DNA of 64,000 nucleotides, taken from the NCBI GenBank assembly GCA_029962745.1, contig CM057156.1:31539853-31603852 (forward strand), written 5' to 3'. Below the pieces are notes generated by a model. The model saw only the letters and a program-made list of their open reading frames with translations. It ran no database searches and was not told where the DNA came from. This document shows positions 11,191-20,589 of this stretch, piece after piece; the stretch's first letter is position 1; every line of letters starts with the position of its first letter. This DNA comes from Echinometra lucunter (taxonomy: Eukaryota > Echinodermata > Echinoidea > Camarodonta > Echinometridae). The translations under genes and the position numbers were made by a program.

Positions 11191-12154
11191 AAACACAGTG
11201 ATGATTAAAATAAGTAAAACAATATTGATAATACCAACGACAAAACACCGTCACCACCTGTCAGCAAACAGGTTTGCACAACTATGATAGTAGGCTAATG
11301 ATAACAATGAGCATGATATTACGTTTATTATTGTTTATGACGACGCCAAGGACGACGATGATGATAATTCTACTCCTTCTAATAATAATAATAATGATAA
11401 CAACAAAAGGTGCATTATGATTAAAATATAAACATAACTTTTATGCAGTATCAAATTCAAGTTCATCCTGTTCCCCAAACTAACAATACAGTTCATAGTG
11501 GTCAAAACACCCTGTTCATTTTGTGTCATGTCCGATACAGTCAAGAGGAATCATTTTCCATTTATCAATCTCAAAACCCTACGCTTCAAACAGTAACCCA
11601 ATCAACGATCATAATTCTTTCACTGCTTTTTCTTTGGCTATTGAAGCGCTGTGAAACATGTCCGTATAAGGCTGGAGTTGCCCTATACAAGGAATTTCGC
11701 AATATTGCAGTAACGGTGCCTCGTGGGGAAATTATTGTAATATAAGCTATGTATAATCTCACCAAGCTCAAGTGTATAGAAGTTTTTGGATTATTTTGAT
11801 AATAATTATCTCACAATTTTCAAGGAAAGAAGTTTCAGCGTACGGCCATGCTCGGTGCCCCCCCCCCCCCCCCCCCCCCCCCCAATGTTGACCCACGGTA
11901 CGCCACTGGCGTTTACTTACCTCAAGGCTAACCGTGTACTTATATTCAAGATAGATCTGAAAGAGCGTGACAACCTGCCAGATTACGACGCTAATACCAG
12001 TAAGAAACAAGAGTAACCAAAAGAGCTTTGTGGCAGGTCTTGAAGAACGATGAATGTTTGGTAAACCATGAGCAGAAGAGTTCTCCATACGTGCGTGAAG
12101 AATCTTCAAGAAACTCTCCTCTTCCTTCTCCGCGTTCGCCTTCCACGCCTCCAT
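389..12154 (-). CDS. Gene A: DEG/ENaC-family sodium channel subunit (partial, 3' end off window)
   Basis: Spliced gene of ten visible coding exons (12154-11921, 11124-10716, 9633-9251, 7573-7386, 5518-5415, 4990-4827, 4283-4173, 2557-2434, 1458-1383, 446-389), 1851 nt or 617 codons with consistent phases and GT-AG borders. The product would be a plasma-membrane, non-voltage-gated Na+/cation channel subunit of the degenerin/ENaC family, which works as trimers. Visible hallmarks are the N-terminal His-Gly gating motif (S-S-A-H-G), TM1, the post-TM1 F-P-A-I-T-I-C-N motif, Cys-rich ectodomain segments and the W-P-S motif. TM2 and the selectivity filter lie left of position 1. Odd features are a roughly 220-residue Gly/Asp/Glu-rich and Ser/Thr-rich insertion (exons 2-3) and no visible counterpart of gene B exons 4-5. 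The family call is secure; subtype and ligand are unknown. Confidence 0.9.
711..1120. mobile_element. Foldback element rich in TCGTGAATTTCGC words
   Basis: Terminal inverted repeats of about 55 bp start TATGGTGGCC and end GGCCACCATA. The interior consists of about a dozen variants of (G/C)GGGTC(A/G)TGAATTTC and the reverse complement. The flanking 8-mers ggtcagat and agccagat match at 6 of 8. It lies in the gene A intron between exons 10 and 9. Confidence 0.75.
1383..1458 (-). CDS. Gene A exon 9 (Cys-rich C-x-C segment)
   Basis: A 76-nt exon, phase 1 in and 2 out, ending in the Cys cluster G-C-E-C-Q-E-A-C. The acceptor is TTTTCAG and the donor GTGAGTA. It matches gene B 26942-27017 and gene C 55796-55868 in position and phase. 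The cysteines are expected to form ectodomain disulfides, as known for the family. Confidence 0.9.
2041..2220. repeat. (TTC)n microsatellite, GAA on the gene A sense strand
   Basis: About 180 bp of almost pure TTC with a short TGC patch, in the gene A intron between exons 8 and 9. Sense RNA would carry a long GAA tract. Confidence 0.95.
2295..2424 (-). mobile_element. tRNA-derived SINE
   Basis: On the minus strand it begins GGTGCCGTAGTCGAGTGG (box A region), with box B GGGTTCGATCCCC, then a tail with CGCCCTTGGGCAA. A related copy is at 59010-59126. The 5' end is at intron position +10 of gene A exon 8. Confidence 0.75.
2434..2557 (-). CDS. Gene A exon 8 (Cys-rich ectodomain)
   Basis: A 124-nt exon, phase 0 in and 1 out, beginning T-C-E-Q-T-C-Y-Q and containing R-N-C-G-C and F-Y-P-C, the conserved Cys spacing of DEG/ENaC ectodomains. 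The donor GTAAGT is at 2433-2428. A tRNA-derived SINE begins at the tenth intron nucleotide (2424), so the native intron edge is very short. Confidence 0.92.
2786..3549. mobile_element. hAT-like non-autonomous element
   Basis: The ends are CAGTGGCGGCACCAAGG and CCTGGTGCCGCCACTG, with a perfect 8-bp target duplication AGTACAAG (2778-2785 and 3550-3557). It has G tracts inside the left end and C tracts near both ends. No transposase ORF. It contains CGCGCTTCGCTCG, the complement of the GAGCGAAGCG word. Confidence 0.92.
3630..4124. mobile_element. Foldback element saturated with GAGACGTCTC words
   Basis: About 490 bp made largely of variants of GGAGACGTCTCCGCGAC and its complement, with short GGCC-containing ends. 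AAGTAA occurs on both sides (3624-3629, 4125-4130), a possible target duplication. It lies in the intron between gene A exons 8 and 7, ending about 50 bp from exon 7. Confidence 0.6.
4173..4283 (-). CDS. Gene A exon 7 (L-P-x-P-Y-G-x-C segment)
   Basis: A 111-nt exon in phase 0/0 reading L-E-I-K-R-L-P-D-P-Y-G-S-C and onward. It corresponds to gene B exon 9 and to the first half of the fused gene C exon 56854-57052. The donor is GTATAT, which is weak. Confidence 0.9.
4827..4990 (-). CDS. Gene A exon 6 (I-H-H-P segment)
   Basis: A 164-nt exon, phase 1 in and 0 out, containing G-F-R-V-I-I-H-H-P-S-T-M-P-F-P and D-D-G-I. This segment matches the ENaC/ASIC palm region (G-x-x-V-x-I-H). It is nearly superimposable on gene B exon 8 and gene C 60681-60844, all 164 nt. 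Confidence 0.93.
5415..5518 (-). CDS. Gene A exon 5 (G-N-C-Y-x-F-N segment)
   Basis: A 104-nt exon, phase 2 in and 1 out, containing the family motif G-N-C-Y-I-F-N-S-G. The hAT-like element 5618-7124 lies about 100 bp upstream of its acceptor. Confidence 0.92.
5618..7124. mobile_element. hAT-like element carrying an array of ~135-185-bp monomers
   Basis: The ends are CAGGGGCGTCGCTAG and CTACTGACGCCCCTG; the flanking 8-mers agggtccc/agggtcgc match at 7 of 8. A G tract follows the left end and C tracts precede the right end. Between about 5740 and 6900 lie seven monomers of about 135-185 bp, each with a GGTCACCTCGCTTGCC half and a GAGCGAGCGCAGCGAGCGAG half that could pair. A CT repeat is at about 7003-7037. 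No transposase. Confidence 0.9.
7386..7573 (-). CDS. Gene A exon 4 (D-C-S-W-K-G segment)
   Basis: A 188-nt exon, phase 0 in and 2 out, containing M-L-L-D-C-S-W-K-G-Y-P-C, a typical ENaC ectodomain signature. It aligns with gene B exon 6 (37395-37585) with one residue difference in length. Confidence 0.9.
8157..8169 (-). promoter_or_regulatory. DR1 nuclear-receptor-type motif
   Basis: Plus strand TGACCTTTGACCT, that is AGGTCA-A-AGGTCA on the minus strand, a perfect DR1 of the kind bound by RXR, HNF4 or COUP-TF proteins. It is embedded in the dispersed repeat; function untested. Confidence 0.4.
8329..8341 (-). promoter_or_regulatory. DR1 nuclear-receptor-type motif
   Basis: Second exact TGACCTTTGACCT, 172 bp from the first, in the same repeat within a gene A intron. 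Confidence 0.4.
9251..9633 (-). CDS. Gene A exon 3 (Ser/Thr-rich, mucin-like extracellular insert)
   Basis: A 383-nt exon, phase 1 in and 0 out. It encodes about 128 residues, mostly Ser, Thr, Ala and Gly, with runs such as S-S-S-V-T-T-S and T-T-P-A-T-S-S-S and an acidic C-terminal part. It follows the Gly-rich part of exon 2 and would be extracellular. The low-complexity composition suggests a flexible, O-glycosylated stalk (inference). Gene B has only 28 residues at the equivalent place. The splice donor (GTATTC) is weaker than the others, so the exon end is slightly uncertain. Confidence 0.75.
10037..10480. mobile_element. Truncated hAT-like fragment
   Basis: Starts CAGGGAAGGCGGAGCGTCTTTC, like the left end of 22885-24079, and contains the same CTTATCAGAAG-type interior phrases. 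No matching right end or target duplication was found. Confidence 0.5.
10490..10665. repeat. ATTCCGAA-word repeat
   Basis: ATTCCGAA(A/G) recurs at irregular spacing in about 175 bp. A similar short patch is at 44980-45070. Origin unknown. Confidence 0.4.
10716..11124 (-). CDS. Gene A exon 2 (post-TM1 motif plus internal 27-residue repeat)
   Basis: A 409-nt exon, phase 0 in and 1 out. It begins I-K-F-N-R-S-Q-S-F-P-A-I-T-I-C-N, the conserved family motif after TM1. The later part contains two tandem copies of a roughly 27-residue Gly/Asp/Glu/Pro-rich unit (G-G-M-E-A-G-G start, G-S-G-D-G-G centre). Donor GTAAGT. Confidence 0.88.
11138..11190. repeat. (ATG)n microsatellite
   Basis: About 17 GAT/ATG units, just upstream of the gene A exon 2 acceptor in transcript order. 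Confidence 0.9.
11836..11908. mobile_element. Small hAT-end-like element with a C tract
   Basis: Right end GGTACGCCACTG resembles a hAT end, and the left end CAGCGTACGG is its partial complement, around a C tract of about 25-30 bases. No 8-bp duplication found. It ends 12 bp from the gene A exon 1 donor; the sense strand has a G run there. Confidence 0.45.
11921..12154 (-). CDS. Gene A exon 1 (N-terminus and TM1)
   Basis: A 234-nt exon encoding 78 residues from an ATG in good context (CAAACATGG). It holds the His-Gly gating motif at residues 29-30 and a hydrophobic TM1 at about 44-65 (L-F-W-L-L-L-F-L-T-G-I start). The donor GTAAGT is at 11920. The gene B start aligns here, which supports the choice. 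An upstream non-coding exon is not excluded. Confidence 0.9.
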
Positions 12155-14986
12155 GTTTGAGGGCTCGCTGTGTATCTCGTGAATATTGTCGAACTAGAAA
12201 GTCGTGCCGATTACTGAGTGATAGGTGATTTTTAGTAGCTCGCTGTGTATATTGGAGAGTCAATAAAGGGAGGGCTTAATTAGCTCAAGCTCAGTTTCCT
12301 CGTTTATATTGTGAAATTATACAAACGGCAAGCCAACCTCGTCTAAAGCCCGCTTTTTTGGTGGAAATTTGGACTTCATTAATTTGACTGACGTAGGACG
12401 ATATCACTGCCTGGTACGGCCTTTCATGGTATATGTGAAAGTGCTTAATAAGTATTTAAAGTGTTCAAAGTGTTTGATAAATACTTATCATTAAAAAAGT
12501 TGTATCGTTTGAGGAGTGGATACAAAATGATAAGCGCAAACAATCCCTTTTTTGATAACTTTTGTATAAGCCAATTGCCTTCACTGGCTCGGTTGAAAAA
12601 AATAGTAACCACTAATATCATGCAGGTGGTGGATGGGGGGGGGGGTAGTACAGGAGGTACCTGTCCTAGTAAAGATTACTAGTGCCCCCGCTTTGAGCTA
12701 GAAAATTCATGGATGCACAAACATCAACGATATTCGAAGGTTTTCATGAATTAAAATTTTGTTTAATTTTGAAGTGACCATGGATACGATGTTCTCTGTT
12801 CATAAACAATGTCGTTTTTTTCGATTTTCACATATGAATAAATCTCGCATAATATACCTGCAGAATAAATACAAAAGTGGTGGATTTCTCATGAAATATA
12901 AACCTGTTCTTTTTCAAAGATAAACTTCATCAGGAGTTTAGTTAATTCTGTAAAATATTTGGCTAAAATTAGAACATATAATAAGGAAGTCTCGGTATTG
13001 AACCCCGACCTCTACAAACACTTTAAGGAGTAATGAATATCAGTAGTAACAGGCAACTAAATCTACTCACCACAACCATGCATACCAATCACCGACATCT
13101 GCTAGCCCTATTCCATGGCTCTATAACAAATATCGATGCAAAGGAGCAGAAGCTCAAATAATTTTGATGCTATTTGAGATGGCAAATACGCCTTCGAATA
13201 CAGATGAAACGTTGGAAGAAGCTCACACAGAGAGGCATTCGTATGTTGGACTGCGTAAATTTCTGCGGCAGTCGATCTCTACTAATAATGGTATGAAGCA
13301 TCGCAATAATCAGAAAATTTCTAGGAAAATATAGGTTTTTTCACTGTAGGATGATAAAATATTTTGATTTCCATTCCATTCCTACAGATAAATTGCGGTC
13401 ACACTGGACGCTGATCGAAGTAAATTTCCAGATTTTTTTTTTTTTTTTTTTTTTGGGGGGGGGGGGATCGGCGATCTTGCTCCCCTCAAGCTTACACAGA
13501 ATTTTGGGAATACAACTTGCCTATCGTTCGTAATTACCCCTGTATAGACCTATTGTCGATACGAGGTTAGTATAACCTCGCATTCGTGTGAGTGGAAGAA
13601 GCTCGATGATTAAAAATCAGGGAAAATCAGATGACACCGATTCCTCTGTCCTAATAATGAAATATAATCAAACGATGTTACATGAAACTATGATTCTATA
13701 GTGTTAGCCTGCTTCCACAAAACTCCATTAAGTTATCAACTGATCAAATATGATTGCATTTGATCAAGCCTGGCACGCTCTCTAGCACAATTAGCCATGT
13801 TGGCATGACGTATGAAGATGACCAAATTATTCAATTGTATCTCAACGCCAAGCACTCCTGTCGGGATGCATCTGGTAACCAATAACAACCAACTGCCTCA
13901 TCACTAGAATGTGACATCACTCTTAAATGATTAATTCAAATTTCGACACAATGTTAATTTCCCGCATTTGACTGGAAGTTTGTCATATTTTTTGCAATAT
14001 TATTTTCCAGGTGTTAAAAACATTCGCCACTTTTGATCGTTGATAACTCAAAAGTTAAAACTCGTCAAAGACAGCGGTTTTCACGGTGTAAAGTTGAAGG
14101 ATGTCAAATTCATTTGGAATAGGTTGTTTGAATTTCCCTTCATTAATATTCTTAAAATAATTCTTTGAATATCTAATTTACATTCTTACTTTTACAGAAT
14201 GAGGCACACAAATCTGCGTGTGTCAGGAATGAATTCGGAACACAGCAATATCAAAAAGGCGACTGTATTTTTTGATGCTATTGCTTAAATTTCTATGTGT
14301 TGCCATTTCAAAATTGTGATAACATATTTTGTTTTGGTAAATTCAAGTTCTTCCATTACCCCCCTTTTAACCATTTGATTAGGTTATTTAGAGTAAGTGC
14401 ACTAGAATACAAATTTATATTATTACTTACTCTCCAATACGAGCATACTGCCACAAGGGAGAGACTTAATACAACTACTCATCTCTTATTTGAAAGTCAA
14501 GATCCTCGCGTTATGAATTTCTTTTTCTTAAGGAAACTCCCAAAATTGATTTCAGTCGTTAAAACAGATCGACATCAATCAAGTCAAAAGCAGACTAGAT
14601 TCATGATTGATATGATTTTTGTTTAACTGATATGAGGAATGGAAAGATAAAGCACAAACGTGGTGTTTCATCCAAGTTGGTTTTGATGTCGCCATGGTTG
14701 CATAATATTTTGAAACCAAATCACGAGCAGTTGTGCCATTGTTTAGCAACTATATCATGAAGGTAGACACATAATCGAAATGGTAGTGATGTGCCGACAA
14801 AACATGTGTATGCATGTTTCCTACAGGAATACTGATTTGCCGATATGTCTAAGCAAAAGTTTTTATAGATATCGCAATTTAGCACCAGTGAGTACTTGGA
14901 ATTTGTTATACATGTACATGCGTTCCCTCGTAACATGTGCGTAAAGAATGAGTTACCGTATATATTGTATAACTGTATAAGGGCGT
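12155..14986. other. Intergenic, upstream of gene A
   Basis: The gene A promoter should lie in its right-adjacent part, but I see no convincing TATA/Inr combination. It holds G tracts at 12636 and 13455 and a T run at 13434. No coding potential recognised. Confidence 0.5.
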
Positions 14987-14990
14987 TTAA

Positions 14991-15569
14991 AGGAGAATGC
15001 AACCCAGGCATCAGTGTGCTTTCAGTGAATGAAGAAGAACAAGAAAGAGTAGACAGTGAAAGTTTGAATAAAATAGGACAGTCTGTTCAAGAGTTGTGAA
15101 TTTTGAAACTTTAAGTAAATCATTATTATGGGGATCCTTTAAGTTGGCAACTCTACCAGTATTTGTGATGTCATTGTGGACAACTCTCCATTCATTTTGT
15201 ACACAGAATTTAACATTTTCTTCATTTTCAAGAAAAAAATGATTTTCGATTGAGTATGACATGGATACATCAATTCTGCAAGCATTTTGTAAAGAATTGT
15301 GTTGATTCCTGACTTAAAATTTCACATAAATCAATTTTTGGAAAAATTATGCACAAAATTAATGGAGAGTTGTCCACGATGACAAAACAGATGCTGGCAA
15401 ACCAGGCAAAGTTGCCAACTTAAGGATCCCCATAGTAGGGGTTTACTTAAACTTTCAATATTCATAACTCTTGAACAGATTGTCAAATTGTGCTGAAACT
15501 TTCACTGTTACTCTTTCTTGTTCATCTCTATTCATTAAAAGCACTCTGATGCCTGGGTTTCATTCTCCT
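14991..15569. mobile_element. 579-bp foldback element flanked by TTAA
   Basis: Long inverted repeats of about 200 bp or more, ends AGGAGAATGCAACC and CATTCTCCT, TTAA on both sides (14987-14990, 15570-15573). A sister copy of nearly identical length is at 56126-56703. Confidence 0.8.
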
Positions 15570-15573
15570 TTAA

Positions 15574-17196
15574 GAGAAACAAACATCCACAACAATTTAA
15601 TTTAACACAATATCATAAAGTAAAAGCAATCTAATAGAAATCCACGGATGTTTGTTGCCCATTACATTCAGCAGAACCTAACATTTACATGTATATTTAT
15701 AGATATTACCGTAATTCAAACAGGGTTAGCAGATTACCACTCGCATACACAAGTGACAAAACGTCCACTCAGATCCTCACACATGAGCTTACAAAATAAA
15801 TGAATAAACATATTCGATTTCATTTCCTTATCTCCGTTCAAGATATCAAGAAAAACGGAGAATTTAATAATTGGTACGTAAAAATATTCTTAAATAACCA
15901 AAGGCGTGCTTTTTAACATGTTTTAAGGCATAATGTATAAGACAAGGAAGTACCAAAAAAAAAAGATAACTCAGAAATGCTGTTATTTTGATACAAGATG
16001 AAAAACTAAAAAATAAAAATACACCCTTTGCTTCTTAAGAGCCAATTTGGTATACTGATAGTGATGGGAAACGCTTATCCTCTCCTCCACAAAATGCAAA
16101 AATGCATGTATTACTTCGGGTAAAGATTTTTAACAATGGGTTGAAAGCGTTTGTATTTGGGGGGAAAAGTATTCAGTTAGCTCTTTCACAACTAAGGTAT
16201 GTGTCAATATAATTAATTTTGAAGGTTACCTGATATAGCCCCAAAACTTTTATCCAAGCATGGACAAAAATATGATTGAATGACCAAATAAATTATTATA
16301 AAATAAAATTTTAAAAACCTTGATATTTTCACCCAGCATTAGCTACTGTCTACTGAGTAACATAAAGAAAAAAATAACAAAGCGTTTTCCCATTAAATAA
16401 AAAAGCAAACAATGGAACCATTAATTTTGAATGGCCAGATCGTGGCCGGGAATTCATCAAGTCCATTAACAGATCTCTCACGCTACAACTCTTCTACATA
16501 ATTGAAAATAATCTACCATCAAATTCCACTTAGTATCAAGGCTAAAACGGAAAAAATCGTATCGAAGGTTGCCCTGCACGTCAGTTCAGTTCATGAAATT
16601 TGACATGTAATTATAAATGTCATGCACGTTTTACAATGCTAAGGCATCGTCTAAGCTATATTCTGTGGTTAAGATTGACAAGTAGAATAGTTGTAATATT
16701 TCCTGTAAATTTTGAACTTTCATTTGCTAAAATCACATCCTGAAAGAATATTACACAAATGAATATTCATATCACAAAAAGGCTAAGATTTACGTTAGCT
16801 TTGCATGTTTTGTGTCACTTTATATCCATGCTGTATAATCATGATGAATTAAGTGTTGTCGAGTAAATCATTTTGTCCCTTGGCAAGCAGAGACAAAGCT
16901 CTAAATAAATAAGGCGATGATTTTTTGTTTATCTTCTTTCAGTATATAGTATTTTTTACCGTGAATATTTTCTCTGCTTAATTTTGGAACGACAAAATCG
17001 TGAATATCTTCAAGAAATCAATAAATTAGAACAGTGAATATTACATTACCCAAATCTGATATCTATAGACAGTACATTTGTTAGCTAAGCTACGAAAGAC
17101 AAAAACAATGATAGCTGATATGAGAAATAAGGTTTAATTCCGTCTTTCACCTTTGAATGAAGCAAATTTTAAGAGATTTTAAGAAATTAGTTTAGA
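15574..17196. other. Intergenic stretch with no recognised feature
   Basis: AT-rich sequence between two elements. No exon-like ORFs, tRNAs or repeats that I can define. Confidence 0.5.
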
Positions 17197-17590
17197 CAGG
17201 GGCGGCGCCAGGGTGTTTTTTTTTTTGGGGGGGGGGGGGGGTGCAAGATGACCCACAGGTGAATTCATTTATGTTTTGAATGAACAAATATGGCTATATA
17301 CAGTTGCATAACCCTGCCCTTTCTTCCCCATACTATTCTTTGATCATCATCATCTTCTTCTTCTTCTGTCTTTCTTCTTCTTCTTCTTCTTCTTCTTCTT
17401 CTTCTTCTTCTTCTTCTTCTTCTTCTTCTTCTTCTTCTTCTCCTTCTTCTTCTTCTTCTTCTTCTTCTTCTTCTTCTTCTTCTTCTTCTTCTTCTTCTTC
17501 TTCTTCTTCTTCTTCTTTTTCTTCTTCTTTTGGATCACTTGAAAAATGATCGGGCGGCGCTGCCTCCTGCCCCCTTTAGCACCGCTCCTG
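17197..17590. mobile_element. hAT-like element with an internal (TTC)n tract
   Basis: Left end CAGGGGCGGCGCCAGG followed by T and G tracts; right end GCACCGCTCCTG. It encloses about 180 bp of TTC repeats (17350-17530). No matching 8-bp duplication, so it may be rearranged. Confidence 0.55.
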
Positions 17591-18681
17591 GATAAAGCAT
17601 ATACGGATGAATAGCATGAATAGCATGATGGGTCCGTGAGTTGAGGAGTTTGGGGGAGGCGATCTGTAATCAGTTATAGTACTACTATCCAGCAAATTAG
17701 ATAAACACACTTAGTTTTAATGTTATGGTGCATATGTTATACGTTCATGAATTGCATTCCTATTTACTCATTTATGTCCTTTCGTTGTTTTTGTTTTCTT
17801 TATTGCTATTGTATTATGTTAGATAACCAATGGAAACAAAATTTCTTTGTAATGATATACATGAACCAATAAAGAAAAAATATATATATTAAAAAATACC
17901 CCAAAAATATATCATTTGAAAATCATATATTTCTACTTTATTACGAATATCATTTTCACACGTCACGTCGTGTAGTCAAAATGATCCTTCTTTTTAGGAT
18001 TTCGTTTTTATGGGACACGCTGTAGAACAACTTTCATCATGATGAGAATTATTTATTAATTATTAATTATTTAACAGATTAGGTAAGCGTAGCCCCCCCC
18101 CCCCCCCCCGAAAAAGTGATGAATAGGAGGACGGATGCCCGCCTCCTATCGTTCGCCTAAGAGAATAGGTCAAGCGCGTACGTGACTGCATAAACTCAGG
18201 AGGGAACAATACTTAAATGATTCATAATTCCCTCAGCATTTTACCCATCAAGAGGTATTTACTGTATATTTCTAATTTGTTTGCTTTATTTAGAGGATGA
18301 TGTTGTCCTGGCAACTAAAAAATTCAGTGGTATAAAGCAGTGGTAAATCAAATAGGAATGGAAGCAACTGCCTCTGACTGGCACCCTGACATAAAATTTC
18401 TTTAAAAAAAAACTCTTGCCCCCATTAATGTCCATGGTTTACATGCGTGAGAGAGTAGACCCATATATTATGAATTGCAGACAAAACAAAATTCAGGACA
18501 GGTATATGCATTTGCGGTACATTTTAATAGCTCTTAAAAAATAGAATATCACTTTTTTTTAATCACAATACCGATACCGGTTCCAATTAGTTCCAGCCTG
18601 CGCATGGGTAGATAAAGGTCATTTGTACCAAACTGTGAAATCCATGGAAACAGCATAGACCCTACAAGATTCATGATAGTA
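17591..18681. other. Intergenic stretch, little recognisable
   Basis: AT-rich sequence with a C tract at about 18093-18109. No supported gene. Confidence 0.5.
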
Positions 18682-19031
18682 GGGGGTATCACAGTGAGAG
18701 CGGCGAACGCTTGCGAAGGTAGCGACTTTGGGGTTTCCCCAGGGTTAGTAAAAAGTCGTAAAAGGTTGCCAAAAAAGTTCGCAAACAGTTTTAGTTGTCT
18801 CACATAGTTTTTGTGTCTGCTTGTCGCGAAGAAATTTTGAACATGTTCAAGAATTCACTTTCTGCTCACATGTCGCTAATAGTCGAGCTGTCTTTCGCAA
18901 ACAATTTCGCAAACATTCGCGCGAATGTTGCTAACCCGGGTTGCTAATTGTCGCTAAATGTCGCTAAAACAGAGGCGAACCCTGATTTTCGTCAACGTTC
19001 GCAAGCATTCGCCGCTTAGTGTGATACCCCC
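18682..19031. mobile_element. Foldback element saturated with TTCGCAAACATTCGC words
   Basis: Inverted ends GGGGGTATCAC and GTGATACCCCC, then GCGGCGAACGCTTGCGAA / TTCGCAAGCATTCGCCGC arms. The interior is filled with TCGC(T/A)AA and GCGAA variants. 350 bp, intergenic. Confidence 0.75.
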
Positions 19032-19230
19032 CCCCCCTCCTCCCCTGCATCAATGGAACATTCCATGATACACAGGTGCAATCATCTTTCTCTCAAGGGG
19101 TAAAGAAAAATGGATCTCTGTAAAGTACGACCTATTGGGAATGGTTAATCTGAAATGCTCTCCATGCATGCTAAGAGATTTATTGAAATTTTAGCGTTAT
19201 TCTGTATCATGTGCCAACTACCAAATGGTC

Positions 19231-19314
19231 CATTCATCCATCCATCCATCCATCCATCCATCCATCCATCCATCCATTCATTCATTCATTCATTCATCCA
19301 TCCATCCATCCATT
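19231..19314. repeat. (CATC)n/(CATT)n microsatellite
   Basis: Tetranucleotide repeat of about 80 bp. Confidence 0.95.
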
Positions 19315-19574
19315 TTCCGGTTTATTGAAAATAAAAGAACAAGCAGCTTGGGAACTGAAAATGTTCAGTTTACAAATAAAAATATACAAAAATAATTGAA
19401 AAAGAATCACACAACAATATTATCAAACATTTTTTAAAATACGAAAAACAAGCAGTATTGGAACATGAAATGATTATTACAATAAAACAGACTTGTACAT
19501 ATATCAAATTTAATTTAATTCAAATTAACTATCATTAATACTGTTATCAAACACTGAATCACGATAATTTAGGT

Positions 19575-19755
19575 GAGGGGCGGTGCCAGGGTATTTTCAT
19601 AGGGGGGAGCAAGATGGCCCATAGTTTCAAATGAACAAATAGGGGTATTATGTAGTTGCAAGCCCCAGGCCTCTCTTTTCAGATCCCTCTTCTTTCTTCT
19701 TCCCTCTCTTTTTTCTTTTTCTCCTCTTTTTTTTTCACTTGTAGCGCCGCCCCTG
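19575..19755. mobile_element. hAT-like MITE, 181 bp
   Basis: Ends GAGGGGCGGTGCCAGG and GTAGCGCCGCCCCTG, with a perfect 8-bp target duplication ATTTAGGT (19567-19574, 19756-19763). Pyrimidine-rich interior. Confidence 0.92.
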
Positions 19756-19779
19756 ATTTAGGTCATTCATTCTCAGTCA

Positions 19780-19791
19780 TTATTATTATTA

Positions 19792-19874
<83 letters not shown>

Positions 19875-19940
19875 AAATATAATTATTAATTATTGCTATT
19901 ATTAATTTTATTATTATTATTAATTTTATTATTATTATTC
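19780..19940. repeat. (ATT)n microsatellite
   Basis: About 90 bp of pure ATT, then degenerate TTA/ATT, right after the hAT MITE. Confidence 0.95.
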
Positions 19941-20421
19941 GGCAGAATCAACAAACCAAAAAACAAATACAAACAATAGTAGAATATAAGGAGTCACATG
20001 GATGTCGGGAAAAGAAATATATACTATAACCCAAAAGCCTTCTTTTCCAATCCATGTGACTTTACATAAATAGAAGTACGTAAAATAATGTAATGAATAC
20101 ATGTACATCGTATGATGAATAGTGAATAATAATTACTATGATCAGAAAGAAAAAGATAATACAAATTAAGGATAAGGTAAGAATGTCGCCCTGATGGGCA
20201 CACGTAAAACCCTCACCAAGGAATGGTGCTGTGAATACATTTACCCAAGTCCGACACATAATAATAATCATAATAACTGGAGGAACGGTAGAAATTATCA
20301 TCATAAACGGTAGAAATTATTATCATAATTATAAGTAGAAATTATCAGTAGAAATTATCATCATAATTTATCAGTCACGTCGACTTTGTCATTACGCATA
20401 AAAGAGGGAAAATGGAAACCA

Positions 20422-20589
20422 TCACGTTTTCTCGTTCCTAGGGGAGACCTCACTGGTCTTGTTCCCGTATCGAGAAAACAGGAAAGCAAGAATGATCCAG
20501 GTGCCTTCCACAAACTCGAAGATGGTGATCACGGAGAGCCCAAGCCAAAGACCGAGCTGACCACCGATATCACTCAGGAGGTCGGGAAT
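20422..20589 (-). CDS. Gene B exon 15 (TM2, selectivity filter, stop)
   Basis: The terminal exon encodes 55 residues plus a TGA stop. It starts I-P-D-L-L-S-D-I-G-G-Q-L-G-L-W-L-G-L-S, the pore helix with the G-x-S filter, followed by TM2. About 20 charged or polar residues remain as cytosolic tail, with no P-P-x-Y (PY) motif for Nedd4 ligases. No canonical AATAAA was found within about 200 bp downstream. Confidence 0.92.
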   Translation of the reverse strand: MPDLLSDIGGQLGLWLGLSVITIFEFVEGTWIILAFLFSRYGNKTSEVSPRNEKT